Positions 10,931-22,425 of a stretch of DNA of 64,000 nt are shown here, piece after piece. The notes beneath the pieces were generated by a model that did not search any database, was not told the DNA's origin, and was given only the letters and a program-made list of their open reading frames with translations. Origin of the DNA: Calvatia gigantea (Eukaryota > Basidiomycota > Agaricomycetes > Agaricales > Lycoperdaceae); NCBI GenBank assembly GCA_025093985.1, contig JACAAK010000001.1, positions 3,286,001-3,350,000 of the forward strand, given 5' to 3'. A program made the translations under genes and the position numbers. Every line of letters begins with the position of its first letter. Within the stretch, counting starts at the first letter, position 1.

Positions 10931-13270
10931 ATCTGCCTGCTCGCATTCAACGGGCCTTTCTGCCCTTTTCCTTTTGTCCATTCTTTTGAACTTCAGGCAA
11001 CGACGAACTAAGATAGTGGCTGCAATGCCACCCGGACCTTCCGTCCACCTGACTTGGTTTCAGCGGTAGCTGGCACAGTACTTTGCTACGACCAGCCTTG
11101 GAAAGAGTACGATGATTGGTAAAAGAAGCATGGTAGGTCACCGGGTGAAATGGGACTGGGTTGTCCTGCTAACCGCGCTTTCCTTCAGGACCCGCTGTAT
11201 CAGGATTTATTAGGAACCACGATGTTGTTGGTAGGTGCTCGCATACGTCTGGGGCCGGGGGCTAATAAAAGGATCCTCTCTCACACAGTCAGTGCGTGGA
11301 ACAATCAAAGCAACCGCCGATCTACTGGAAAAAGCGCAGAAACATCTGTTCCGGTCGTGCAGGAAATATCATTGGGTAAGGTGACTTCCCTGTCTGACGT
11401 GTATTACCAGTCCTAACCGGCCCACAAGAGGGGAAATACTGTCGAGGTGTTTGGGGGGAGTTGGCATGCCTTACGGGACAAAATGGAGGAATTGGCGCTC
11501 GGTCAGGGTTTCTTCAATCACACTGATGAACCACCGACGACAGCTCGCGCAGCTTATTCAAGCTGGTGTATCTGTCGCGGGAGCCAGGAGTCGTGAGCCA
11601 TTTCAATCGCTGGAATCATGAAATTATTTGAGAGATTTAATGGACGAAATAGATCCAGGCACATATCCACTCCATGCAGTGTGTCGGTACGTCACCTACA
11701 CCGCTGCTCGCGTTTCTTTACACCTTGTCACTCCTATGGTACAAGATTGCTCTTTCCACCGTTACGGGCGTAAGCTATGGGAGGCACATCAAACGCTTCA
11801 AGATTGCATTGGGATTCATAGCTGTGAGTCATGTCATGTTGAAGGGAGATCATCAATCATCGGCTGACTCGGATGGGTTGGACCTTCTCAAGTGAGTAAT
11901 AAAAAATGGGACATGAGCATGTAACTCATGTAATTGTTCACGATTGACAGAGCCTTGTGAGTAGTTGTGCCCGGTGCTCACGCAGAGCTGACCCCTCCCA
12001 AAATCGATCAATCCGTTCTATGGTCGAATAGGTACGTTATGTTTTCCACCTTCGGAAGCTGCCGTTCATATCACCCCCATTCAACGTCCAGCGGCCAATC
12101 CTGCTACGCCTCCCAATAAGGAAACAGTACCTATCCAAATGATACCTCGCGTTCCCTCACACCCACGTAGGAATGCCTGCAATGGCTCCGCTGGACAACC
12201 GAGGAAATGCGCCTTCAGGATACTAACACACACATGAAATACCTCGACGAGGTAAAAAAACGAGTGGAAAACGGAACGCAACGCCACGCGTCGCTGTTTG
12301 TGCTCTGGAGAGGCAAAAAGAATGGGAGATGAGTGATGTGGAACTTACGTACGCTTGTTCACCCCTTTGGCAAGCCGGAGGTTCATCTGTGCGTTTTTTA
12401 AGTAGGCTTTTGTCAATATTTTCTGGTGCCTAATAATCCAAATATAGACGACGGCGTCAGTGTAGGTCTTCATCAGTAAGGGTTTTTCGCCACTGGTATC
12501 TGTAGGCGGACTCGTATTCAAAGATACTGTTCAGTGGCTATGCTCTTCCTCCCTTCAGTCGTGAAGAAAGCCCAAATCAAGATCCCTCCGATCTCCCGTT
12601 CACCCATGTCGTGGTCAAAGAGGTTCAAAGACGGCGACCGACACCACCACTGGCAGTGGCCCATTGTAACACATACACAGACGAGTACGAAGAAATGTTC
12701 ATACCACTGGGCAGCACAATATATGCCAATGTTTAGTCCTTGTGCTTGGTCCACCCTCCTCGGATGATTGATGGGTGACGATCCATTTCATCAATGAGTA
12801 TACTGGCTAGGCTCCTGAGGTCAGTTGCACGGATCACCGGTGACTCCTTAACTGACCCTTGACAACATATTCAGATGTTTCCGGACCCTGGGACCCTGAT
12901 GTGTTTCATCCCGAGAGGTTTCTTGCACCGGACGCTGTTCCAACTTTACAGCTGCTCTCGGGTTTGGAAGAAGGCAATGCCTAGGGATGTATATCGCACT
13001 TAATTCGTTGTTTATTTAGGTATCAAAGTGAGGGAGCACTACGGTTCCTGGGACATACGACTAACTGATTTGTGATGTTAGGTTGCTCTCGGCTTTCGAT
13101 ATCCGACCGCCTACTGACTCAACCAAACTCGGATGACATGGAAGAGAACGTTATACAGCACAAGAGTCTAGTGTACGAGCCTCGTATGTGAGGCGTACAT
13201 GAGCAGACTCAGGGTGTCATTTTTGCCAAGTTTGAGAGAGCTGAAAGTGAAGCTTTGACACGGCTGCATA
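10930..13270 (+). pseudogene. Cytochrome P450 remnant
   Basis: Pieces of one P450 appear in the right order but in different frames with stops. They are a hydrophobic anchor followed by a basic stretch and MPPGP (about 10950-11040); a DLLEK segment that continues only after a shift (about 11310-11360); a TGVSYG-like piece (about 11770); an ERR-type RRRPTPPLAV followed by FIPLGSTIYANV (about 12625-12735); WDPDVFHPERFL (about 12890-12925); the heme-binding loop FGFGRRQCLG, where the Cys is the iron ligand (about 12952-12985); and a C-terminal AFDIRPPTDST (about 13090-13125). P450s are heme monooxygenases anchored in the ER. The helix I oxygen-binding motif could not be located. No clean start codon is seen. 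The frame breaks are too many to be explained by introns alone. Confidence 0.75.
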
Positions 13271-13660
13271 GTATTGTCGGGAATACTTCATTTCCTATGC
13301 CCCTCATATGTGAGTGCCAAATCCCCAATCCCCAACTCCGTATTTGCAACTTCATACGCCTGCTCCCATCATGCCTATCCAGTTGATATTGTCAGGGTGA
13401 TGATTCAAGGTTGTCACGTTGTAACAAAGCGCCCACTTTGATGATGTGGAAGTCGCCACTCAGTAACATGTGGGCATTGTGCTGAACAGCTGAACGGTGC
13501 CTTGGCCGTCGCGCGGGGACGGAGATTTTTCGAAATTTTGTTGTGCATCGGCCACCGAAATCCCCTCATCTAGACTTTTACCGTGTTATTTCACATTCCG
13601 ATTCCTCTTCGAGTATCACATGTTTCCACCGCTCCAACCAACGGGCCTGCCTGAGAAGCT
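12935..13660. repeat. Segmental direct repeat, first copy
   Basis: Collinear with 16165-16840, running from the P450 heme loop through the P450 3' end and about 300 bp beyond (ending near a CCACCGCTCCAACCAACGGG block). Identity by eye is moderate to high with indels. Confidence 0.75.
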
Positions 13661-14628
13661 CAGGATGCGTTAAGAGTGATAGTAGGCCCAAGTTGCAAGA
13701 CCTGTTTCAGAAGAATCCTGTTAGCCCTACTGTCCGTGCGTTCCTTACATGTGTTTAATTCGGCGATTGAGGTACACACTACAGTAATATGCTACACGCG
13801 CGTAGTTATAGCCAGCGGGGAAACAAACCTATCTCCTTGGTTCACGCACCACTCGGCAGTCTCTGAACTTGGTCCACCTCAAGAGAGGACTATGCACACA
13901 GCTACGTTGCGGTTCTGTTCCTGGCGGGTGGAGCCCTAACTGTGTTCCACCTGACTACTGGGTTTTCTTCGAATTATTCATTCCCATCCAGGAAAAGACT
14001 TCTTTGTTACAGGTTGCTGGGACGCCAAGTGTCGCACAGCTTGGTTAAGGTCGAGGCTTGGTTGGGGGACCGTCACAAACTGGCAGTGAACTGAAACAAG
14101 GCCTCCCTTTCCATCAACTTTAGAACCAATCAATATGAGGTACCCTTGAAAACGGTGGTCTCTTAATTAGAATCACTGCTTATCTTCATCCCACCCTCGT
14201 GGGGAAGGGTGGAAGCCAAAGTTAGCAAGGTTTCCAACCGCGGTGTGGCTTGATATAGTATACGCTGGTTGAAACGTTGATACATCGCATGTCAGAGATC
14301 TGAGATACAAGGAATGACATTCACAGTCACCGAAAGAGCACGTTGGCAGAGCCTCCTGCTAACATGAAACCATGAAAGGGATTCAACAAGCCTAAATCTT
14401 TCCTCGGTGAGTGAATCATTGGTATCATCACTGATTGGTCTCGAGTCTGACTGGTTTGCGGTGATAGCGTTATGAAGCCCCTAATTTGATCGTCACTCAC
14501 GAGTCACAGAGTAACTTTGCAACGCGCCGTAGTCGTAAAAATATGCCATCTGCATCAGAATCAGTCACTCTAACGACACGTCCCGTCCTTCTCTTGGGCC
14601 TTAACATTGACCATGATGCGTGAAGAAG
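13661..14628. other. Intergenic, no gene seen
   Basis: Short frames only, with no recognisable domain. The right end is the presumed promoter of the membrane protein gene. Confidence 0.4.
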
Positions 14629-15929
14629 ATGATCAAAGATGATGTTTCCGAATTAGAGAGGAAAACCTTCCTTTATATGTTCCCAAACACTGCTCAAGGT
14701 GCTTTCCTTAAGGCCTTCTTGACCATGCCCAATATGACAGAACCACTACTTAATCCTGACACCTACCTTAATCACCTTCCGCCGGACAAAGCCGGACAAC
14801 TTGAGGTCCTGAAAATTGTTCAGGTTGCCTCTCTTGGTGTGAGTTGGTGGTTTAGTACCTTCCTGCCTACACACTCATGGTTTGGAATGTAGGCCGTAGT
14901 GTGGGACATCTTCTCATTTATACCAGAGGACGTGAAGGTCTTAAGTCAAGGTGGTGGTTTGGTTACTTTGATCTGCTATATTCTCACAAGGTTAGTCTAC
15001 CTATTTCGTCCTCAAGAAACCCCAAGAGGCAAATGATAATATTTTAGGTTTTTGGCAGCCGTTTATGTGGCCTTTTGGGTCGTGACGTTGAGTGCGTGGA
15101 AGTTATATCAACTGCAAAACAAGGTCTGAAATAATTTCCATAGCACATCCAATTGCAAATTGCCAAGCGACGATACTGGGGAGCAATATCGTGTGTTTCT
15201 TCCTGATGGTGGTTACCTCGTTCCTATTCCTCCGTCGCGTTCAAGCGGTTTACACCGGGAATCGCTTGGCTTACTGGATCTTTACATTCTTGTTCGTCTG
15301 CTCAAGCGCTAGCCATGTAGTGCCAATATTTGGCGTAGTGTCAGGGCACATCCCGGGAACAAACTACTGCATTACATATGAGGTGACATTATTTGCGTCG
15401 GTCACATACTTCGTACCAGAAGCATTCGACACCATGGTTTTCTTTGCGGTCTCCTACAAGATTGCATACCAAGATCATCAACACCACCACGACCTGGTTG
15501 GGAACCCAATTACTAGATTCTTCTCAAGTAAATCCCTCTCTACCCTTTCGCGAGCATTACTTCAGGGAGGCCAGCAATACTACTTGTGAGACTACCCTTA
15601 CTTCACTTGGTGTAATTTTTGAATGTTGACTAGAGAAAGTTAACAGGGTTGGCATTATATTCAGGGTTGGTGCTGTGATCCTTATGTTCGCCCCACCAGT
15701 GCCTCAACTCTATCGATCACTGCTCTTACTGCCCTCCGTGGTGGTCACCTCTTCCACGGCTTGTCGTGTCCACAGACTCATGGCATTGGCGTATTATGAA
15801 CCAGACGGAGAAGCGTCGAGAATCCATATTTCTCATATCGAGTTTGCCAGATCTGGTCCGACGGCCGAAGAGTCTATCTCTCATGCCATTACTGAGAATA
15901 CCCCTGTATGGGCGGATACTCAAGTATGA
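14629..15929 (+). CDS. Multipass membrane protein, basidiomycete-type
   Basis: Five exons read as one frame: 14629-14838, 14893-14990, 15048-15091, 15144-15585 and 15647-15929, giving 358 residues. All introns are GT-AG and 52-61 nt long. After a 60-residue soluble N terminus there are about seven hydrophobic segments, including the stretches around VASLGAVVWDIF, LAAVYVAFWVV, NIVCFFLMVVTSFLFLRR, LAYWIFTFLFV, a segment ending FFAVSYKIAY, and VGAVILMF, followed by a hydrophilic C-terminal tail. An RxxAVY motif follows the fourth segment. It resembles the large families of uncharacterised seven-helix proteins in mushroom genomes; no ligand or role is known to me. The start is the first ATG in frame; an upstream GTG is less likely. 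It appears intact although it sits between pseudogenes. Confidence 0.8.
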
Positions 15930-15980
15930 CGCGTGTTACCTGTCAGTACTGTTCTAGGATTATCACGCGCAAACCTCTGA

Positions 15981-16002
15981 GGGGACCACAAAGGCGGTCC
16001 CC
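15981..16002. other. Small inverted repeat after the membrane protein gene
   Basis: GGGGACC and GGTCCCC, a perfect 7-bp stem with an 8-base loop, about 50 nt after the stop codon. It could form a hairpin in the 3' UTR. There is no evidence for a role. Confidence 0.3.
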
Positions 16003-16164
16003 CAAAGAAGGCTTTGCTTCCTTTGTTCTGCACAGCTCAGTACATGTCTGTACTCCTTAAAATTTTATGCAATTTCGTCTTTTTGAGCCTTGTGTGCTAT
16101 AGGTCTCGAAACAATAAGGTCATAATACTGATTAAGTCAATTATCATATCTCTTCACTAGGCCC

Positions 16165-16630
16165 CAACGAAGTGGTCCAACCTTTATGGCTGCTTTCGGG
16201 TGTGGAAGAAGACAATGCCCGGGGATGCATATCACACTGAATTCGTTGTTTATCTCGGTATCAAAGTTAGTGAGCGCTCCGATCCCCGGAATACTATACG
16301 ACTGGCTGATTTACGACGTTAGGCTGCTCTAGGTTTTCGATATTTAACCACCTACCGATCCAACCGGTCACCTCCCAATATGGAAGAAGAAACGTTGATA
16401 CGGCCCAAGAGCCTACTGTATGAGTTTCGTCTGCGAGGTGTCCGCGAGCAGACTCGAGACGTCATACTCGCCGAGGCTGAGAGAGCTGAAAGTGAAGCTT
16501 TGACGTAGATTGTGGAGTACTGACAGGACTACTTCATCCTCTATGCCCTTCATATCCGAACGTCAAATTCCCAATCTGTGTCTTCGTAGCTACGTACACC
16601 CGCCCCATAAAACCTATCCAGTTGGTTTTG
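16165..16630 (+). pseudogene. Cytochrome P450 3' fragment
   Basis: A second copy of the P450 3' end, starting just before the heme loop, which reads AAFGCGRRQCPGMHI (about 16180-16225) with the Cys ligand kept. It continues through a probable intron to the C-terminal EETLIRPKSLLYEFRL and AERAESEALT, then a stop. Nothing upstream of the heme loop belongs to a P450, so it is a truncated duplicate of the remnant at 10930-13270. In both copies the residues before the heme loop are in a different frame from the loop itself, so the break may predate the duplication. Confidence 0.75.
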
Positions 16631-16840
16631 TCTTTGAAAGTAGCCACTCGGCCACATAGGTACCATGCTGAACGGCATTTTGACCTATTAAGCGGCGATG
16701 GGAGCATTTCCTTTTCGGATTTTCAGTGTGCGTTAGCCACTATAAATTCCCTCACCCGGATTTTCAACGGCGCCATTCCACATTCCGTAGTAGTGCCACA
16801 TGCCTCAACCACTCCAACTACCAATGCGTCCGCAGCCAAA
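16165..16840. repeat. Segmental direct repeat, second copy
   Basis: Partner of 12935-13660. The shared end block here reads CATGCCTCAACCACTCCAAC. Just to its right the sequence joins a fragment of the UTP20 5' region. Confidence 0.75.
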
Positions 16841-16849
16841 AAGTCACTT

Positions 16850-17215
16850 CCAATATGAAGGTAGAGTTCTATGTTGGATAATTATTCGCATCAACAGAAA
16901 TACCGGACACCCAGAGCCTCAGAGGACCATCCGCCTTTCGCTCCGATCCAAAGCCCCATTTTTGAAGGCAATATGGGTGTGTGTAGATGAACTTCTGGGT
17001 ATACTGGGACTCGTGATGTTTCCAGGACAGTGTACCCCATTTTCCCGCGAAAATCACCGCTGGTAACAACCGACTTGTTCCATCCTGCTTGTCGAGCTCT
17101 TATTACTGTCCATGCCTGCTGCCGTCCCGCCATTTAGGAAGGACATCGTCGAATGCTAGGAGGAGGCTATGGACCCAACAGGTGGCGAATGCCCACGTGC
17201 TCTTTTCGTCCAAGT
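16850..17215 (+). pseudogene. UTP20 5' fragment (decayed)
   Basis: Aligns to the first exons and introns of UTP20 (about 26110-26470). Shared blocks include CACCCAGAGCCT, GACCATC/GTCCATC followed by CGCCTT/TGCCTT, the intron with GTGT(A)GATGA..TCTGGG..TA..TGG, and at the end GGAAGGACATC..GAA..GAGGCTATGGAC. The reading frame is destroyed by indels. It is a dead piece of the gene that lies intact 9 kb downstream. Confidence 0.7.
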
Positions 17216-17683
17216 CATCATACGCTGGACGGTCACCGACAAACTCCAATCTCGTCCGGGAGCTGGTGGGAGGCTCCCCTAAAACGCTACCCCTAATCCT
17301 CAAGGCCTCAAGACCCTCCCCCGATCACCCTGACCGAGCTGCGTGCCGATATACCGGAGGTTCTTGGCATCATGCCCCATGTGCGCCCACAGCGTAAAAC
17401 ACGGCCAAATCGAGCCCCTCGCAATTAGACAAAGGTTACGTGGAGTATTCCATTCTGAAAGCATAAAAGGGACTCATGGCCGCCGCTTTCTTTCACATCT
17501 ATCCAATTCGCCACTCTCACAGAAACTAAAAAGAGCATAGAACATGGTGGAATTGACATGTATCACCCAGAAGCACGATTTGCATCACTGCGGAGAAGCA
17601 CAGGACTTGGGCACGTTGCAAGAAGCGGGCTATTGATAGCACCATGCCTCAACTCACATGACGAAGGGCGTCTACCACCCACA
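17216..17683. other. Intergenic, no gene seen
   Basis: Between the UTP20 fragment and dynamin copy 2. No supported gene. Confidence 0.4.
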
Positions 17684-17694
17684 ATAAATACCAG
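17684..17694 (+). promoter_or_regulatory. Shared promoter motif of dynamin copies 1 and 2
   Basis: ATAAATACCAG, the same 11 bases as at 6889-6899, upstream of the ATG at 17749. Confidence 0.45.
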
Positions 17695-17748
17695 TTCTAA
17701 GCCCGCCTGACTGTCCTTTAACGTTTTAACCCCTGCGCATTTTCTAAT

Positions 17749-20700
17749 ATGTCTGCCAAAAAAAAGAAGCTACCTTCATTCGCGTTCTCCCCCCCTGCCA
17801 TCGCATCACCAGCACCCTCTACACCACAGGCGCTCTTTCATCGGGCAAGGGCTGTTCCAACTCCGTTACGTTCACCCTCGCCTACTGACTCGGGACCAGC
17901 GCCAATAACCAGGAGTGCCAACAACAGTCCTGACACCAGTACAGTTGCTACGGCTGCTATCGCTTCCCCTATGAACGATAGTGGTAGTGGCAGCAGTAAT
18001 GGTATGTTCAGGATCCCAAGAACTAGGGCCAGCATCGATAACACTAAGGAGACAAATGCTAATGATACACCAAACAACGAATGTGCGGTGGGGCTTGCAA
18101 ATCCAAAGATGTCTCAAGCAAGTCGAAGGATGCTTGACCTTGTAAACGGACTTCATAGCACAGGGTACATCGCCTTTCGCCCTTTGCTACTGATTAATTA
18201 ACGAATAATTGAAGCGTCCAAGTCGACATCGATCTTCCCCAAATCGCAGTCGTTGGAAATCAAAGTGCTGGTAAATCCTCCCTCATCGAATCGATCTCTG
18301 GGATCACACTTCCCCGTGCCGCGGGGACTTGCACACGGCACGTCCCAGCCTTTCCACCTCACCTGTGATAGAATAATCATTTATTACACCCAGATGCCCA
18401 ACGGAGTGTCGCCTCTCACGTTCCAGCTCTCCTTGGCAATGCGTTGTCTCCCTCCGCATCACGACAGACTCCAAAGGCCAACCTCTTGGTCAATCAAAGA
18501 ATCAAATATTTGGTCCCCCGATTTACAGCAAGCGAGAGGTTGAGGACCGAATTCGCCGAGCGCAGTTGGCGATCTTGAATCCCCATAAGCCCACAGCGAG
18601 TTTCTTGAATGGGGAAGATAGCGATAGCGATGACATCGGTCTAACCATAGATGACGATATTTTTCAGGACAAGTCAGCGACTTTGACATTCTCCATGAAT
18701 TGTGTGTCGTTGGCGATTAGTGGACCTGATGTCGCGGATTTATCGTTTGTGGATCTACCAGGTGTGACCATTACAAGTTTGTTTTAGGCAGGGACTAAAC
18801 CTTCTGTCAGGTCTGATTGCGAGCGTTGGGCGAGGCGGAAATTCCGCGGATATCAAACTTGTTGAAGGGCTGGTTACTTCGTACATCAAGAAATCGAATT
18901 GCATTATCTTGTTGACAGTAGCCTGCGAAAGTCCGTGAACCTTTTACGTATTTCTGCACGTGGCTCACCACACCCTCAGCCGATTTCGAGAATCAAGGCG
19001 CACACCAGCTTGCCAAAATCTACGACCCCGAGGGGAAGCGTACCATTGGTAGGCAGCATACACTCCTTCACGAACACCCAAACACCGACATTCACACCCT
19101 TCTCTACACAGGCGTCTTGACAAAACCCGACCGCATCCCAACAGGCGAAGAATCCTCCTGGCTCCCTTTTATCCGCAATGAAAAGGAACCTCTCGAGAAC
19201 AACTGGTTTTGCGTCAAGCAACCTTCCTCAAATGAACTGAAACAACGCTGGACATGGGAACAAGCGAGAAAGAAGGAAGATGAGTTTTTTGCAAGTACGG
19301 CGCCATGGAATGAGTTGGAGGGGATGTATGCGAAGTATCTGAGGACTGGGAATTTGGTGGAGAGATTGAGTAGTGTTTTGAGTGACCTGATTGCTAAGAG
19401 GTGTGTTCGAGCGTTGTGTTGGGTGCGGTCTGTATGGCGCTGACAAAATTTTCCTCGTGGTTTGTGGACTAGATTGCCGGAAATTCAGGAGGAGATTGAG
19501 GATATGATCAACAAGACCCGGAAACAAATTGAACTCCTCCCAAAGCCACCACCCAAGAACGCATTGAACGAGGTAGCGAAGCTTATCAAGGATTTTAACT
19601 CCAGTATGAGGATGCATATTGAGGGTGTCCCTGACAAAGATGGCATTATCCAACAAATCCGGGCTCCTTGTGGACAGTTCCGCCGCGTCATTCGTGGAAC
19701 AGCGCCGGAATTTAGGCCGTTTAGTCAACAGCAACCGTCCGTGGTCGCGCGTGGAACAACGCTGGAGTTTAAATCGCCTAGTCAACAGCAACCGTCCATG
19801 AGCGCGCATGTCAATAGTAACCCGAGGGCGCCTTATATGAAGATGGTGTGGAGTGAACCCGGGACTCGAAATAGGACACTCGCGAAGCCGGAGTTTTTGG
19901 TACACGAGGAAGAGGGAATGCTGGATGAGAGGATGATCGACTGGGCTGCCAGTGAAGCGCCTGAGAATAGGTTGATTTATGTTGATGAAGTGTACCAGCG
20001 AATGGAAGAGTATGTCTCTGCCTAACCACTCTCGTGGTTTCATAGCATTAATGATGGTGATAGGTCTCGCTGCTCGGGAATTGCCAGGGTATTTTCCCTT
20101 CGTTGTTCAGCGCAAGTACATTGAGGAGGTCGTCATCAAATGGCATGGACCGGCGATCAAATTGTGCGAGGAAGTTTTCGCGATTTTAATGGGGCGTACC
20201 AAGGAACTTGTGCATGAGCATTTCGGGTCGTTTGGTCAAGGGATGCTTGAGCACCAGACTCGGTACGTGTCGCTCGTTAAGTGTCATATCATCGGTCGGA
20301 ATTCAAGAGGAACGGGTATCATAGGTTGATCATGCACGAACACTTGACTCAGTGTTTGTTGGAAGCAAAGAAGAAGATCGAGTGGTTGATGAAGATTCAA
20401 CATGACCCGTTTACGCTCAATAACCATTACTTTTCTGATTACAAGGAAAATTTCCTGGCCTATTATCGGCGCGTTCGCAAGGATTCTCGAACATATGACG
20501 ACAACCTTGGTGGCGAGCACACGGACTTTGGCTCGGACAGCCAGCAAAGGACATCGGGGGATCTAACTACAGAGGCCCTGAGTGCATTGGCGAGACTTGG
20601 TTACCACGGTTTGAAAGGTGAAGATCTAGCCAAGCTCCTTGGACAGGACAAGATGGAGCCCGCTTTAGAAATCATGGCCACAGTCCGAGCCTACTTCCAG

Positions 20701-20990
20701 GGTATGTTATTCACATTCCGAGTCAAGTAGTGTGATAATATTGTTATTTAGTTGCGTATAAACGTTTCGTCGACAACGTCCCAATGGCAATTGATTACGA
20801 GCTCGTGCAGGGTGGAGAGCAGGACGTGTTCCAGTTATTATGGAATCGTTTGGGCTTAGACAATCCCAATGCGCGGAAGATGTGCGATGAATATGCACAA
20901 GAGACAGCACAGATTGCAGATAAGCGGGAGGAACTAGGTAAGAAATTGGAGAGACTGGCAGAAGCTGGTCGTCGCTTGGTTCAATTTTAG
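17749..20990 (+). pseudogene. Dynamin-like GTPase, copy 2 (single frameshift)
   Basis: Nearly complete. It has a Ser/Thr/Pro-rich N terminus, [19 protein letters not shown]-loop [28 protein letters not shown], the middle domain and a GED-type end (EYAQETAQIADKREEL). Two defects are visible against copy 3. First, the donor after ACACG (about 18339) is GC (GCACGT) where copies 1 and 3 have GTACAT and GTATGC. GC-AG introns can be spliced, so this may be tolerated. Second, the exon starting at 20064 has one extra base (TCTCGCTGCTCGG where copy 1 has TCTCGCTCTCGA), which throws the rest out of frame with normal splicing. There is also an extra Gln/Pro/Ser stretch at about 19700-19830. Without the frameshift it would be a full-length protein. 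It is called a pseudogene with reserve, because a sequencing error of one base would restore it. Confidence 0.65.
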
Positions 20991-21396
20991 GTTGCTTGCG
21001 AAGTAGGATATTTGTATTTGTAAAGTTGGCAAAGGCTTAAATTTTTCTGCTGCACCACTGGAAGGACATCATTGAACGCTTGGAAGAGGATATGAACTTG
21101 AGTAGAGTTTTTTTCTGAACGCTGAATGTTGACACCAGCGAACATTATGAACTCAAGTGATTTGAGTCAAGTCTCACCCAAAAGCTGGTGGACGATCCCA
21201 GAGAACGCCATCCCCGGATTGTCAAGCTCCTCCCCTGATTGATGACGGTGGTGATGCATTGAAACCCGATGTTCCTCTGACATGACCGCGTTCCGGTGCC
21301 ATCGTACCGGACAGATTACAAGCCTGGGTGCGCCACCCAAAACATAGTTAAATTTAGCCCTCCATTTGAACTCGTCGTTTGTTTTAGTGGAGAAGT
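20991..21396. other. Intergenic after dynamin copy 2
   Basis: Contains the short UTP20 fragment listed at 21047-21103; no gene otherwise. Confidence 0.4.
21047..21103 (+). pseudogene. UTP20 exon fragment
   Basis: About 57 bases closely match the UTP20 exon at about 26396-26455 (CACCACTGGAAGGACATC, ATTGAACGCT, GGAAGAGG, TATG). It lies only 56 nt after the stop of dynamin copy 2, the same neighbour relation as dynamin copy 3 and UTP20. It supports duplication of the dynamin-UTP20 junction followed by deletion. Confidence 0.75.
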
Positions 21397-21714
21397 ATGG
21401 GACTCACGCACGTTGTAAGGAAAAGGCGTGGTAGTGCGCTCGGCATGTCTCATCAACTATCACCTACAACTGCGAATCATCATGTCAACATTGCCACAAG
21501 TGCTAGGAAGTTATTACGGATCAATTCAGAACATTTTTTGAATAAGTCCAGGGTATGTAGCTTTGATGAACTTGGAGGGTTGTTAAAAGATCAAAATGGG
21601 CTTGTGTCTGCTTGTGTCAAGTCTGCCAAACGGAGACTGGGAGAGGCAGGCCGGTGGTGCGCACCAAATTCGGAATGGCGCAGATTATTTATGCCAGGCA
21701 TTCCGGGCTATTGA
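21397..21714 (+). CDS. Hypothetical small protein (weak)
   Basis: A true ATG opens 105 codons rich in basic residues and Ser. There is no signal peptide, membrane segment or motif that I recognise. No paralogue is seen in the window. It may be a chance frame. Confidence 0.2.
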   Translation: MGLTHVVRKRRGSALGMSHQLSPTTANHHVNIATSARKLLRINSEHFLNKSRVCSFDELGGLLKDQNGLVSACVKSAKRRLGEAGRWCAPNSEWRRLFMPGIPGY

Positions 21715-21979
21715 CATAAAATATTACGCGTAATTGGGTTCCCACACGGTAGAATCCAGACAAACGGGTCTAAGAGTGACTTGGCTCCGTTCTCATTTGC
21801 AGTTGCGATTTCTGTTGCCGTTTTGCGAGTGGTTGGGTTGCAACCCTCACGGTGTGATATTTCACAACTGCTGTGGTTTCCTACCTTGTGGCAAAGCCTG
21901 TTTGTGTCACTCAATTACCTTCCCTTTTTTGTCTTTCATGACCCTTTGCTCCTGTGGTTATAAAGCCTGTTATGAGTAA

Positions 21980-22425
21980 AGTAGATGGCAGAACTCTCCA
22001 ACGTCACTTCTACCAGCAGAACCGGCAGAACGGCAATTGCCATGTGTGGCATAACTTGGCAGATCAGTTTCAACAACTGTGAATGCTACGTAGTCTACTG
22101 GGTCGAAAACCCCTTCTGTTCCATCAGCACCATAACAATCTGAGGCAACTTTTTGTGCCTCGGCCGTTGGAACGCCTATGTAACAATCAAGAGTTCAATT
22201 TCTCTTCTTTGACACCCCCACTTTGACTGGGGTGCCGTCGTTTCCCGCACCACCAACCATATTACCATCTTTTCCCACGCTGATAAATTCAACACAAAAG
22301 TTCTTGGTGGCAAGATAGGTGGGCGCCTGTGTTCGGACACGCACAGGAGCATCAGGGCATTCTCGCGGGTTTGTGAGATCAGCAATGATAGCAGCGGGTG
22401 GGCGCCGACCCCTCAACTTTGTCAT
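21980..22425 (-). other. Possible degraded gene, unknown product
   Basis: Two adjacent minus-strand stretches have coding-like composition. The first runs from an ATG at 22425 for about 70 codons (with TNPRECPDAPVRV and FCVEFISVG). The second, about 22160 to 21980, reads VPTAEAQKVASDCYG, TEGVFDPVDYVAFTVVETDL and SDVGEFCHLLYS before a stop. ACATAG at about 22172 would serve as an acceptor between them, but the obvious donors do not give the right phase. I do not recognise the family. It may be a broken gene or a gene with an unseen splice. Confidence 0.3.

Noticed and set aside
19228..20043. 271-codon minus-strand frame inside dynamin copy 2
   Set aside because: Antisense shadow of conserved dynamin exons; also present in shorter form opposite copies 1 and 3.
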